Shown: in pieces, positions 23,578 through 34,223 of the stretch
Position numbering within the stretch: position 1 is the stretch's first letter
Layout of the letters: every line of letters starts with the position of its first letter
NCBI RefSeq assembly: GCF_947507565.1
Contig: NC_089191.1
Span: forward strand, 2,150,240-2,214,239
DNA: 64,000 nucleotides
Reading direction: 5' to 3'
From: Oscarella lobularis
Taxonomy: Eukaryota; Porifera; Homoscleromorpha; Homosclerophorida; Oscarellidae
Translations under genes and position numbers: made by a program
The notes under the pieces: generated by a model
What the model saw: only the letters and a program-made list of their open reading frames with translations
The model's database searches: none
What the model was told of the DNA's origin: nothing

Positions 23578-25035
23578 GATGAAAAAGAGGCCCCATTAGG
23601 GACAGGGACGCGAAAATTTCCATTTTTTAAAGGCTCAGGCAGGGTTGAAAACATTTTTATGCATCAGATAGGAAATAGTTCGACTGATTCTCAGCGTAGA
23701 ATAAAAGAATTCTTATAAAGAAAAAAATGGGGGCCCATTAGGAACCGGGCCGCGAAAATTTCGCTCTATTAAATGCTAAGAAAGCGTTGAAAACATTCTT
23801 CTGCTTCAGATAAAACATCGTTCGACTGATTCCTAGCGTTAAATAAGAAAAACAATTTTAGATGAAAATGGAGCCCCATTAGGAACCGGGCCGCAAAAAT
23901 TTCGCTCTATTAAATGCTAAGGAAGCGCTGAAAACCTTTTTCTGCTTCAGATAAGACATCGTTCGGCTCATTCCCAACATAAAATAAGCGAAAAGTTTTA
24001 GATAAAAATGGGTTCCCATTAGGAACCGGGCCGCGGAATTTTCGCTCTTTTAAAAGCTAATGCAGCTTTGAAAACATTTTTCTGAATGAGAGAAGAGCTC
24101 TATTGACTGATTCACAACTTAAAATAAGCAAAAAATTATTAGATGAAAATGGGGCCCCCATTAGGAACCGCGCTGCAAAAATTTCGCTTTTTTAAAGGCC
24201 AAAGGGGCGTTGAAAACATTTTACTGCCAAGAGATATGACATCATTCGACTGATTCACAGTGTAAAATGCGCAATTTTTTTTAGATGAAAATGGGGACCC
24301 CATTAGGAACCGGGCCGCGAAAATTTCGCTCTTTTAAAGGCCAAAGCAGCGCTGGAAACGTTTTTCTTAATTAGAGAAGAACTCTGTCGACTGATTCACC
24401 GCATAAAATAGGCAAAAAAATATTAGATGAAAATGGGGCCCCCATTAGGAACCGGGCCGCAAAAATTTCGCTCTTTTAAAAGCTAACGCAGCTTTGAAAA
24501 CATTTTTCTGCCCCAGATATGACATCATTCGACTGATTCACAGCGTAAAATGCGAAAATTTTTTTAGATGAAAATGGGGCCCCCATTAGGAACCGGGCCG
24601 CGAAAATTTCACGTTTTCAAAGGCCAAAGCAGCGTTGAAAACATTTTTCTGCCCCAGATATGACATCGTTCGACTGATTCACAGCTTAAAGTAAGCAAAA
24701 AATTATTAGATGAAAATGGGGCTCCCGTTAGGAACCGGGCCGCGAAAATTTCGCTCTTTTAAAAGCTAAGGAAGCTTTGAAAACGTTTTTCTGAATTAGA
24801 GAAGTGCTCTATGAAGTGATTTCCAGCTGAAAATAAGCAAAAAATTATTAGATGAAAATGGGGCCCCCATTAGGAACCGAGCCGCTAAAATTTTGCTCTT
24901 TTAAAAGCTAAGACAGCTTTGAAAACATTTTTCTGCCTCAGATAAGACATCGTTCGACTGATTCACAGCTTAAAATAAGCAAAGAAATATTAGATGAAAA
25001 TGGGGCCCCCATTAGGAACCGGGCCGCGAAAATGT
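23578..25035 (+). repeat. 142-bp satellite, direct orientation, about 10 copies
   Basis: GGAACC(or GGGACA at the first copy) of the hallmark recurs at 23599, 23741, 23882, 24022, 24164, 24306, 24448, 24589, 24731, 24873 and 25015, at intervals of 140-142 bp. Each unit has the near-palindrome ATGGGGCCCCCAT next to ATTAGGAACCGGGCCGC, then an A/T-rich body with TTCGCTCTTTTAAA and GACTGATTCACAG. No coding potential. Confidence 0.95.
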
Positions 25036-25584
25036 TCGGTGTTTTTGCGCTCTAGGTTGTCTAATTTTTTTCTGTGCATGTGTGACAGTGTGCGAGATCG
25101 TGTTCGTATTTTTCAATATATGCGAAGAATGTTTATTCAGGTTGCTGATATACGGGAACTGCATTTTCAGTCATTGCGCTGGGATGACTGAAACCGGCTC
25201 AAAACGGGGCGACCGCGATGAAAGGAGGGAAAGATGTACAATCGCGAAAGGTTAGGAACGTTTTTACGTGCTTCTCGTTGCTCGCGATCGCGTTACGGGG
25301 GCTCTGTGTACGTTCGGAGGTGTTATCTTCGCGTTTATTCGCTCTCTCGTCGGTTTTTTTGGTTTTCGGCGCTTCTCGGTGATGTTACGAGCTTTCGCGA
25401 GGGTTTGTTGGCGTTGCGCGGAGGAAATTGGGGGCCCGGGAGGGGAGATCGATTCGTCTCGTGGGAGTCGAGTGGTTTTAGGCGTCTATTTCGCGTATTC
25501 GGGTCCTAATCGTGGTTCTCGACGTAGTATTGCTGTTAAATCTCTCCCGGTTCATCAAATTTACCGTCGGGGCCGTCTATTTTA
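25036..25584. other. Unassigned DNA left of the module A exons
   Basis: This is G/T-rich unique sequence. An ATG-initiated plus-strand open frame of 91 codons lies at 25234-25509 (Arg-, Ser- and aromatic-rich). It resembles no family I know and is probably fortuitous. The right edge, CTATTTTAG at 25576-25584, is a plausible splice acceptor for the paralogous exon module that follows. Confidence 0.4.
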
Positions 25585-26112
25585 GGGGCAGTGTTAGGGC
25601 AGAGTCAATACTCATATTGGGTCCTAATTGTGTTACATATTTCTAATTAGTTTTTTTGGGGGGGTGCATAGGAATGGGAGGAACGAGGACAAGACCAAGG
25701 GACGCGAGGGAGAAGAGGAACAAGCAAGCAAGGAGAAGGAGGAATATCAAGGGATCGACGGTATGTGATGGAGGTAGAGTTTTTTATGTTGGATGATTTC
25801 TAATTAGTTTTTTTAGGTGCATAAGAATGGGAGGAACGAGGACAAGAGCAAGGGACGCGAGGGAGAAGGAGGAACAAGCAATCAAGAAGATGAAGGAATA
25901 TCAAGGGATCGACGGCATGTGATGGAGGTAGAGTTTTAGTAATTAAGGAGTTTCTAATTCGTTTTCTAGATGTGGAAGAGTGTAAGGAAGAAGGCTATGA
26001 ACAAGGGACGCGAGTGGGAAGGACGGAAAAGTGATCAGGAGGAAGGACGACTATCGAGGGATCAAAGGTATGTGATGTAGGTAGTTATTGAGGGGTCTCT
26101 AATTCGTTTCTA
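25585..26112 (+). other. Purine-rich tandemly duplicated exon module A
   Basis: Three related exon-like blocks are 25664-25760 (97 bp), 25817-25914 (98 bp) and 25970-26067 (98 bp). They share GGAGGAACGAGGACAAGA, AAGGGACGCGAG and TATCAAGGGATCGACG motifs. Introns are about 55 bp. Donors are GTATGTGATG (25761), GCATGTGATG (25915, a GC donor) and GTATGTGATG (26068). Acceptors are TTTTTTTAG and CGTTTTCTAG. The first block is preceded by TTTTTTTGGGGGGG instead of an AG acceptor. Read from the second exon, one frame gives a short charged peptide that reaches TGA within the third. I recognise no protein family; a non-coding transcript is possible. A paralogue lies at 45455-45826. Confidence 0.5.
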
Positions 26113-26183
26113 AATTTGTCCTGGGGACAATTTGTCCTGGGGACAATTTGTCCTGGGACAATTTGTCCTGGGACAATTTGTCC
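26113..26183 (+). repeat. 15/16-bp GGACAATTTGTCC array (first site)
   Basis: About four and a half copies of ACAATTTGTCCTGGG or ACAATTTGTCCTGGGG occur. GGACAATTTGTCC is an inverted repeat with a 1-nt centre. The array begins inside what should be the intron after the last module A exon. Confidence 0.95.
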
Positions 26184-26536
26184 TTCTCCCTTTGCCTTTT
26201 TGCCTTTTCCCTTTGCCTTTTGCCTTCTCCCTTTTGCCTTTTGCCTTCTCCCTTTGCCTTTTGCCTTTTCCCTTTGCCTTTTGCCTTCTCCCTTTGCCTT
26301 TTGCCTTCTCCCTTTTGCCATTTGCCTTCTCTCTTTTGCCTTTTGCCTTCTCCCTTTTGCCTTTTGCCTTCTCCCTTTTGCCTTTTGCCTTCTCCCTTTT
26401 GCCTTTTGCCTTTTCCCTTTGCCTTTTGCCTTTTCCCTTTTGCCTTTTGCCTTTTGCCTTTTGCCTTTTGCTTTCTCCCTTTTGCCTTTTGCCTTCTCCC
26501 TTTGACTTTTGCCTTCTCCCTTTGCCTTTTGCCTTC
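26184..26536 (+). repeat. 20-bp pyrimidine-rich array (first site)
   Basis: Repeats of TCTCCCTTTGCCTTTTGCC and variants are strongly C+T on the plus strand, with an isolated G about every ten bases. Several units are lengthened by one T or by extra TTTTGCC. The open frames (LeuProPheAla-type on plus, Lys/Arg/Glu/Gln-rich on minus) follow from the repeat. A longer, more regular array of the same unit lies at 44483-45376. Confidence 0.95.
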
Positions 26537-26585
26537 TTCTGAATAAATGCTGCATTTATTCAGAATAAATGCTGCAATTATTCTG
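26537..26585 (+). repeat. Short patch related to the 22-bp ATTCAGAATAAAT satellite
   Basis: Two copies of ATTCAGAATAAATGCTGCA-type sequence occur, matching the family that makes up the arrays at 41406-42112, 42691-43240 and 43606-44321. Confidence 0.7.
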
Positions 26586-26685
26586 AACAGAAAACATATT
26601 GAGTGCCTACAACAGAAAACAAATTTAGTACCTACAACAGAAAACACATTCAGTACCTAAAACAGAAAACATATTGAGTACCCGT
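26586..26685 (+). repeat. 25-bp repeat, four copies
   Basis: AACAGAAAAC starts at 26586, 26611, 26636 and 26661, exactly 25 bp apart. Each is followed by a variable AT-rich segment and AGTACCTA. No coding potential. Confidence 0.9.
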
Positions 26686-27919
26686 TTGCTAGCCCCTGTA
26701 AATTCGCTCTAATTTATTACATGAGAGACCCATTGGCTAACCCCCTGTAATTTCGCTGTAATTTAATACAGGTGAGACCCATTGGCTAACCCCCTGTAAT
26801 TTCGCTGTAATTTATTACAGGACAGACCCGTTGGCTAACCCCCTGTAATTTCGCTGTAATTTATTACAGGACGGACCCGTTGGCTAACCCCCTGTAATTT
26901 CACTGTAATTTATTACAGGAGAGACCCGTTGGCTAACTCCCTGTAATTTCGCTGTAATTTATTACAGGAGAGACTTGTTTGCTAGCCCCTGTAATATCGC
27001 TGTAATTTATTACAGGAGAGACCCATTGGCTAACCCCCTGTAATTTCGCTGTAATTTATTACAGGAGAGACCCGTTGGCTAGCCCCTGTAATTTCACTGT
27101 AATTTATTACAGGAGAGACCCGTTGGCTAACCCCCTGTAATTTCGCTGTAATTTATTACAGGAGAGACTTGTTTGCTAGCCCCTGTAATTTCACTGTAAT
27201 TTATTACAGGAGAGACCCATTGGCTAACCCCCTGTAATTTCGCTGTAATTTATTACAGGAGAGACTTGTTGTCTAGCCCCTGTAATTTCACTGTAATTTA
27301 TTACAGGAGATACCCGTTGCCTAACCCTCTGTAATTTCGCTGTAATTTATTACAGGAGAGACCCGTTGGCTAACCCCCTTTAATTTCACTGTAATTTATT
27401 ACAGGAGAGACCCATTGGCTAACCCCCTTTAATTTCGCTGTAATTTATTACAGGAGAAACCCGTTGGCTAACCGCCTTTAATTTCACTGTAATTTATTAC
27501 AGGAGAGACCCATTGGCTAACCCCCTTTAATTTCGCTGTAATTTATTACAGGAGAGACCCGTTGGGTAACCCCTGTAATTTCGCTGTAATTTATTACAGG
27601 AGATACCCGTTGGCTAACCCCCCTGTAATTTCGCTGTAATTTATTACAGGAGGGACCCGTTGGCTAACCCCCTTTAATTTCGCTGTAATTTATTACAGGA
27701 GAAACCCGTTGGCTAACCCCCTGTAATTTCGCTTTAATTTATTACAGGAGAGACCCGTTGGCTAACCCCCTGTTATTTCGCTGTAATTTATTACAGGAGA
27801 GACCCGTTGGCTAACCCCCTGTAATTTCGCTGTAATTTATTACAGGAGAAACCCGTTGGCTAACCCCCTGTAATTTCGCTGTAATTTATTGCAGGAGAGA
27901 CCCGTTGTCTAGCCCCTGT
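26686..27919 (+). repeat. 49-bp satellite, about 25 copies
   Basis: The unit includes GAGACCCGTTGGCTAACCCC and CTGTAATTTCGCTGTAATTT. Period is 49 bp (AGGAGA at 27795 and 27844), with 48-bp variants carrying TAGCCCCTG. Every unit has the hairpin-forming dyad CTGTAATTTATTACAG. The last copy breaks off at CTGTAATTTCGC and passes directly into the GC-rich composite satellite. Confidence 0.95.
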
Positions 27920-29583
27920 AATTTCGCGGAGTACGTACACCGCCTGCCAGAATATCTACACCGTCTGCTGGAGGAGTACGTACACCGCCTGCGAGGATAT
28001 ATACACCGCCAGCCGGAATATATACGCCGCCTGCCGGCGGAGTACTTGCACCGCCTGCCAGAATATCTACACCGCCGGCCAGAATACACAGCCTGCCGGA
28101 ATATATACACCGCCTCTGGCAGTGAACGTACACCGCCTGCCGGAATATATACACCGCCTGCCAAAATATCTACACCGCTTGCCGGAGTATATACACCGCC
28201 TGCTGGCGCAGTACGTACACCGCCTGCGAGAATATATACACCGCCTGCCGGCGGAGTACGTACACCGCCTGCCAGAATATATACACCGCCTGCAGGCGTA
28301 GTACGTACACTGCCTGCCAGAATATATACACCGCCTGCCAAAATATCTACACCGCCTGCCGGAATATATACACCGCCTTCTGGCGGAATAATGACAACGC
28401 CTGCCAGAATATCTACACCGCTTTCTGGCGAAGTACGTACACCGCTTTCCGGAATATATACACCGCCTCCGGAATATATACACCGCCTGCTGGCGGAGTA
28501 CGTACACCGCCTGCACGAATATATACACCGCCTGCCGGAATACACCGCCCTCCGGAAGATATACACCGCCAGCTGGCGGAGTACGTACATTGCCTGCCGG
28601 AATATATACACCGCCTGCCGGCGGAGTACGCACACCGCCTGCCGCAATATATACGCCGCCTGCCGGAGTATCTACGCAGCATGCCGGCGGAGTACGTACA
28701 CCGCCTGCCAGAATATATACACCGCCTGCCAGAATATATACACCGCCTGCCGGCGGAGTACGTACACCGCCTGCCGGCGGAGTACGTACACCGCCTGCAG
28801 GAATATACAAACCGCCTGCTGGCGGAGTACGTACACCGCTTTCCGGAATATATACACCGCCTGCCGGAATATATACACCGCCTGCTGGCGGAGTACGTAC
28901 ACCGCCTGCGAGAATATATACACCGCCTGCCGGCGGAGTACGTACACCGCCTGCAAAAATATCTACACCGCCTGCTGGCGGAGTACGTACACGCCTGCCA
29001 GAATATATACACCGCCTGCCGGAATATATACAACGCCTGCCGGCGGAGTACGTACACGCCTGCCGGTATATAAACACCGCCTTCAGGCGGAGTACGCACA
29101 CAGCCTTCCGGAATATATACACCGCTTGCCTTAATATATACACCGCCTGCCGGCGAAGTACGTACACCGCTTGCCGTAATATATACACCGCTTGCCGGAA
29201 TATATAAAAAGCCTGCCGGTGGAGTACGTACACTGCCTTCCGGAATATATACACCGCTTTCCGGAATATTTACACCGCCTGCCGGCGGAGTACGTACACC
29301 GCCTGCCGGAGTATATACACCGCCTGCCGGAATATCTACACCGCTTGCCGGCGGAGTACGTACACGCCTGCCGGAATATATACACTGCTTGCCGGCGGAG
29401 TACGTACACGCCTGCCGGAATATATACACCGCCTGCCGGAATATATACACCGCCTGCTGGCAGAGTACGTACACGCCTGCCGGTATATATACACCGCCTT
29501 CCCGTGGAGTATGTACACCGCTTCCGTAATACATACACTGCCTGTCGGCAAAGTACGTACACTGCCTTCCGGAATATATACAC
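27920..29583 (+). repeat. 21/24-bp composite satellite, block 1
   Basis: Two unit types alternate irregularly: 21 bp centred on AATATATACACCGCCTG and 24 bp centred on CGGAGTACGTACACCGCCTG, both flanked by CCGG or CCAG. The 24-bp unit has the perfect palindrome GTACGTAC. Both lengths are multiples of three, so long open frames appear on both strands; these are not treated as genes. Shortened units such as TACACGCCTGCC become common towards the right. Confidence 0.95.
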
Positions 29584-32500
29584 CGTTGTAGCCGTTGTAG
29601 TCGTTGTAGTCGTTGTAGCCGTTGTAGTCGTTGTAGCCGTTGTAGTCGTTGTAGCCGTTGTAGTCGTTGTAGTCGTTGTAGCCGTTGTAGTCGTTGTAGC
29701 CGTTGTAGTCGTTGTAGTCGTTGTAGCCGCTGTAGTCGTTGTAGCCGTTGTAGTCGTTGTAGTCGTTGTAGCCGTTGTAGTCGTTGTAGCCGTTGTAGTC
29801 GTTGTAGTCGTTGTAGCCGCTGTAGTCGTTGTAGCCGTTGTAGTCGTTGTAGTCGTTGTAGCCGTTGTAGTCGTTGTAGCCGTTCTAGTCGTTGTAGTCG
29901 TTGTAGCCGTTGTAATCGTTGTAGCCGTTGTAGTCGTTGTAGTCGTTGTAGCCGTTGTAGTCGTTGTAGCCGTTGTAGTCGTTGTAGCCGTTGTAGTCGT
30001 TGTAGTCGTTGTAGTCGTTGTAGTCGTTGTAGCCGTTGTAGTCGTTTTAGCCGTTGTAGCCGTTGTAGTCGTTGTAGCCGTTGTAGTCGTTTTAGCCGTT
30101 GTAGTCGTTGTAGTCGTTGTAGCCGTTGTAGTCGTTGTAGCCGTTGTAGTCGTTGTAGTCGTTGTAGTCGTTGTAGCCGTTGTAGTCGTTGTAGTCGTTG
30201 TAGCCGTTGTAATCGTTGTAGCCGTTGTAGTCGTTTTAGCCTTTGTAGTCGTTGTAGTCGTTGTAGCCGTTGTAGTCGTTGTAGCCGTTGTAGTCGTTGT
30301 AGTCGTTGTAGTCGTTGTAGCCGTTGTAGTCGTTGTAGCCGTTGTAGTCGTTGTAGTCGTTTTAGCCTTTGTAGTCGTTGTAGCCGTTGTAGCCGTTCTA
30401 GTCGTTGTAGTCGTTGTAGCCGTTGTAATCGTTATAGTCGTTGTAGCCGTTGTAGTCGTTGTAGCCGTTGTAGTCGTTGTAGCCCTTGTAGTCGTTGTAG
30501 TCGTTGTAGCCGTTGTAGTCGTTGTAGCCGTTGTAGTCGTTGTAGCCGTTGCAGTCATTGTAGTCATTGTAGCCGTTGTAGTCGTTGTAGTCGTTGTAGC
30601 CGTTGTAGTCGTTGTAGCCGTTGTAGTCGTTGTAGTCGTTGTAGTCGTTGTAGCCGTTGCAGTCATTGTAGTCATTGTAGCCGTTGTAGTCGTTGTAGTC
30701 GTTGTAGCCGTTGTAGCCGTTGTAGTCGTTGTAGTCGTTGTAGCCGTTGTAGTCGTTGTAGCCGTTGCAGTCATTGTAGTCATTGTAGCCGTTGTAGTCG
30801 TTGTAGTAGTTGTACCTTTGTAGCCGTTGTAGTCGTTGTAGTCGTTGTAGCCGTTGTAGTCGTTGTAGTCGTTGTAGCCTTTGTAGTAGTTGTACCTTTG
30901 TAGCCGTTGTAGTCGTTGTAGTCGTTGTAGCCGTTGTAGTCGTTGTAGCCGTTGTAGTCGTTGTAGTCGTTGTAGCCGTTGTAATCGTTGTAGCCGTTGT
31001 AGTCGTTGTAGTCGTTTTAGCCTTTGTAGTCGTTGTAGTCGTTGTAGCCGTTCTAGTCGTTGTAGTCGTTGTAGTCGTTGTAGTCGTTGTAGTCGTTGTA
31101 GCCGTTGTAGTCGTTGTAGTCGTTTTAGCCTTTGTAGTCGTTGTAGCCGTTGTAGCCGTTCTAGTCGTTGTAGTCGTTGTAGCCGTTGTAATCGTTGTAG
31201 TCGTTGTAGCCGTTGTAGTCGTTGTAGTCGTTGTAGTCGTTGTAGCCGTTGTAGTCGTTGTAGCCGTTGTAGTCGTTGTAGTCGTTTTAGCCGTTGTAGT
31301 CGTTGTAGTCGTTGTAGCCGTTCTAGTCGTTGTAGTCGTTGTAGCCGTTGTAATCGTTGTAGCCGTTGTAGTCGTTGTAGTCGTTGTAGCCGTTGTAGTC
31401 GTTGTAGTCGTTGTAGCCGTTGTAGTCGTTGTAGCCGTTGTAGTCGTTGTAGCCGTTGTAGTCGTTGTAGTCGTTGTAGTCGTTGTAGTCGTTGTAGCCG
31501 TTGTAGTCGTTTTAGCCGTTGTAGTCGTTGTAGTCGTTGTAGCCGTTGTAGTCGTTGTAGCCGTTGTAGTCGTTGTAGTCGTTGTAGTCGTTGTAGCCGT
31601 TGTAGTCGTTGTAGCCGTTGTAGTCGTTGTAGTCGTTGTAGCCTTTGTAGTCGTTGTAGCCGTTGTAGTCGTTGTAGTCGTTGTAGTCGTTGTAGCCGTT
31701 GTAGTCGTTGTAGCCGTTGTAGTCGTTGTAGCCCTTGTAGTCGTTGTAGTCGTTGTAGCCGTTGTAGTCGTTGTAGCCGTTGTAGTCGTTGTAGCCGTTG
31801 CAGTCATTGTAGTCATTGTAGCCGTTGTAGTCGTTGTAGTCGTTGTAGCCGTTGTAGTCGTTGTAGCCGTTGTAGTCGTTGTAGTCGTTGTAGTCGTTGT
31901 AGCCGTTGCAGTCATTGTAGTCATTGTAGCCGTTGTAGTCGTTGTAGTCGTTGTAGCCGTTGTAGCCGTTGTAGTCGTTGTAGTCGTTGTAGCCGTTGTA
32001 GTCGTTGTAGCCGTTGCAGTCATTGTAGTCATTGTAGCCGTTGTAGTCGTTGTAGTAGTTGTACCTTTGTAGCCGTTGTAGTCGTTGTAGTCGTTGTAGC
32101 CGTTGTAGTCGTTGTAGTCGTTGTAGCCTTTGTAGTAGTTGTACCTTTGTAGCCGTTGTAGTCGTTGTAGTCGTTGTGGTCGTTGTAGCCGTTGTAGTCG
32201 TTGTAGTCGTTGTAGCCGTTGTAGTCGTTGTAGCCGTTGTAGTCGTTGTAGTCGTTGTAGCCTTTGTAGTAGTTGTACCTTTGTAGCCGTTGTAGTCGTT
32301 GTAGTCGTTGTAGTCGTTGTAGTCGTTGTAGTCGTTGTAGCCGTTGTAGTCGTTGTAGTCGTTGTAGCCGTTGTAGTCGTTGTAGCCGTTGCAGTATGAT
32401 GTAGTCATTGTAGCCGTTGTAGTCGTTGTAGTAGTTGTACCTTTGTAGCCGTTGTAGTCGTTGTAGCCGTTGTAGCCGTTGTAGTCGTTGTAGTCGTTGT

Positions 32501-34223
32501 AGTAGTTGTACCTTTGTAGCCGTTGTAGTCGTTGTAGCCGTTGTAGTCGTTGTAGTCGTTGTAGCCGTTGTAGTCGTTGTAGCCGTTGTAGTCGTTGTAG
32601 TAGTTGTACCTTTGTAGCCGTTGTAGTCGTTGTAGCCGTTGTAGTCGTTGTAGCCGTTGTAGTCGTTGTAGTCGTTGTAGCCTTTGTAGTCGTTGTAGCC
32701 GTTGTAGTCGTTGTAGTCGTTGTAGTCGTTGTAGCCGTTGTAGTCGTTGTAGCCGTTGTAGTCGTTGTAGCCCTTGTAGTCGTTGTAGTCGTTGTAGCCG
32801 TTGTAGTCGTTGTAGCCGTTGTAGTCGTTGTAGCCGTTGCAGTCATTGTAGTCATTGTAGCCGTTGTAGTCGTTGTAGTCGTTGTAGCCGTTGTAGTCGT
32901 TGTAGCCGTTGTAGTCGTTGTAGTCGTTGTAGTCGTTGTAGCCGTTGCAGTCATTGTAGTCATTGTAGCCGTTGTAGTCGTTGTAGTCGTTGTAGCCGTT
33001 GTAGCCGTTGTAGTCGTTGTAGTCGTTGTAGCCGTTGTAGTCGTTGTAGCCGTTGCAGTCATTGTAGTCATTGTAGCCGTTGTAGTCGTTGTAGTAGTTG
33101 TACCTTTGTAGCCGTTGTAGTCGTTGTAGTCGTTGTAGCCGTTGTAGTCGTTGTAGTCGTTGTAGCCTTTGTAGTAGTTGTACCTTTGTAGCCGTTGTAG
33201 TCGTTGTAGTCGTTGTGGTCGTTGTAGCCGTTGTAGTCGTTGTAGTCGTTGTAGCCGTTGTAGTCGTTGTAGCCGTTGTAGTCGTTGTAGTCGTTGTAGC
33301 CTTTGTAGTAGTTGTACCTTTGTAGCCGTTGTAGTCGTTGTAGTCGTTGTAGTCGTTGTAGTCGTTGTAGTCGTTGTAGCCGTTGTAGTCGTTGTAGTCG
33401 TTGTAGCCGTTGTAGTCGTTGTAGCCGTTGCAGTATGATGTAGTCATTGTAGCCGTTGTAGTCGTTGTAGTAGTTGTACCTTTGTAGCCGTTGTAGTCGT
33501 TGTAGCCGTTGTAGCCGTTGTAGTCGTTGTAGTCGTTGTAGCAGTTGTACCTTTGTAGCCGTTGTAGTCGTTGTAGCCGTTGTAGTCGTTGTAGTCGTTG
33601 TAGCCGTTGTAGTCGTTGTAGCCGTTGTAGTCGTTGTAGTAGTTGTACCTTTGTAGCCGTTGTAGTCGTTGTAGCCGTTGTAGTCGTTGTAGTCGTTGTA
33701 GTCGTTGTAGCCGTTGTAGTCGTTGTAGCCGTTGTAGTCGTTGTAGTCGTTGCAGTCATTGTAGTCATTGTAGTCGTTGTGGTCGTTGTAGTCGTTGTAG
33801 TCGTTGTAGCCGTTGTAGTCGTTGTAGCCGTTGTAGTCGTTGTAGCCGTTGTAGTCGTTGTAGCCGTTGCAGTCATTGTAGTCATTGTAGCCGTTGTAGT
33901 CGTTGTAGTCATTGTAGCCGTTGTAGTCGTTGTAGTAGTTGTACCTTTGTAGCCGTTGTAGTCGTTGTAGTCGTTGTAGCCGTTGTAGTCGTTGTAGCCT
34001 TTGTAGTCGTTGTAGTCGTTGTAGTCGTTGTAGTCGTTGTAGCCGTTGTAGTCGTTGTAGCCGTTGCAGTCATTGTAGTCATTGTAGCCGTTGTAGTCGT
34101 TGTAGTAGTTGTACCTTTGTAGCCGTTGTAGTCGTTGTAGTCGTTGTAGCCGTTGTAGTGGTTGTAGCCTTTGTAGCCTTTGTAGCCGTTGTTGTAGTTG
34201 TTGTAGTTGTAGCCGTTGTAGTT
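29584..34223 (+). repeat. 9-bp GTTGTAGYC array, 4.6 kb
   Basis: Units GTTGTAGTC and GTTGTAGCC are mixed, with minor variants GTTTTAGCC, GTTGTAATC, GTTGCAGTC and ATTGTAGTC. The only closed plus frame is the one reading TTG-TAG. The long Val-, Cys-Ser-Arg-, Thr- and Asp-Tyr-Asn-type frames are by-products. A distinctive interruption, GTAGTAGTTGTACCTTTG, recurs from 30805 onward and marks higher-order copies. Confidence 0.97.
32052..34129 (+). repeat. 1,039-bp higher-order duplication in the GTTGTAGYC array
   Basis: The interruption GTAGTAGTTGTACC at 32052 recurs at 33091, and the unique variant CAGTATGATGTAGTC recurs near 32391 and 33430. Five further landmarks (32059, 32139, 32435, 32506 and 32604) each recur exactly 1,039 bp later. 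The copies begin to differ after about 33690. An earlier related copy ends near 30800, 1,249 bp before the one at 32049. Confidence 0.9.

Noticed and set aside
25234-25509. 91-codon ATG-initiated open frame
   Set aside because: Its composition is odd (Arg and aromatics) and it shows no family resemblance or splice support; it is likely fortuitous.
27886-29583. Tyr/Arg/Cys/Ser-rich proteins in the 21/24-bp composite blocks
   Set aside because: Unit lengths are multiples of three, and equivalent frames exist on both strands. No conserved non-repeat sequence.
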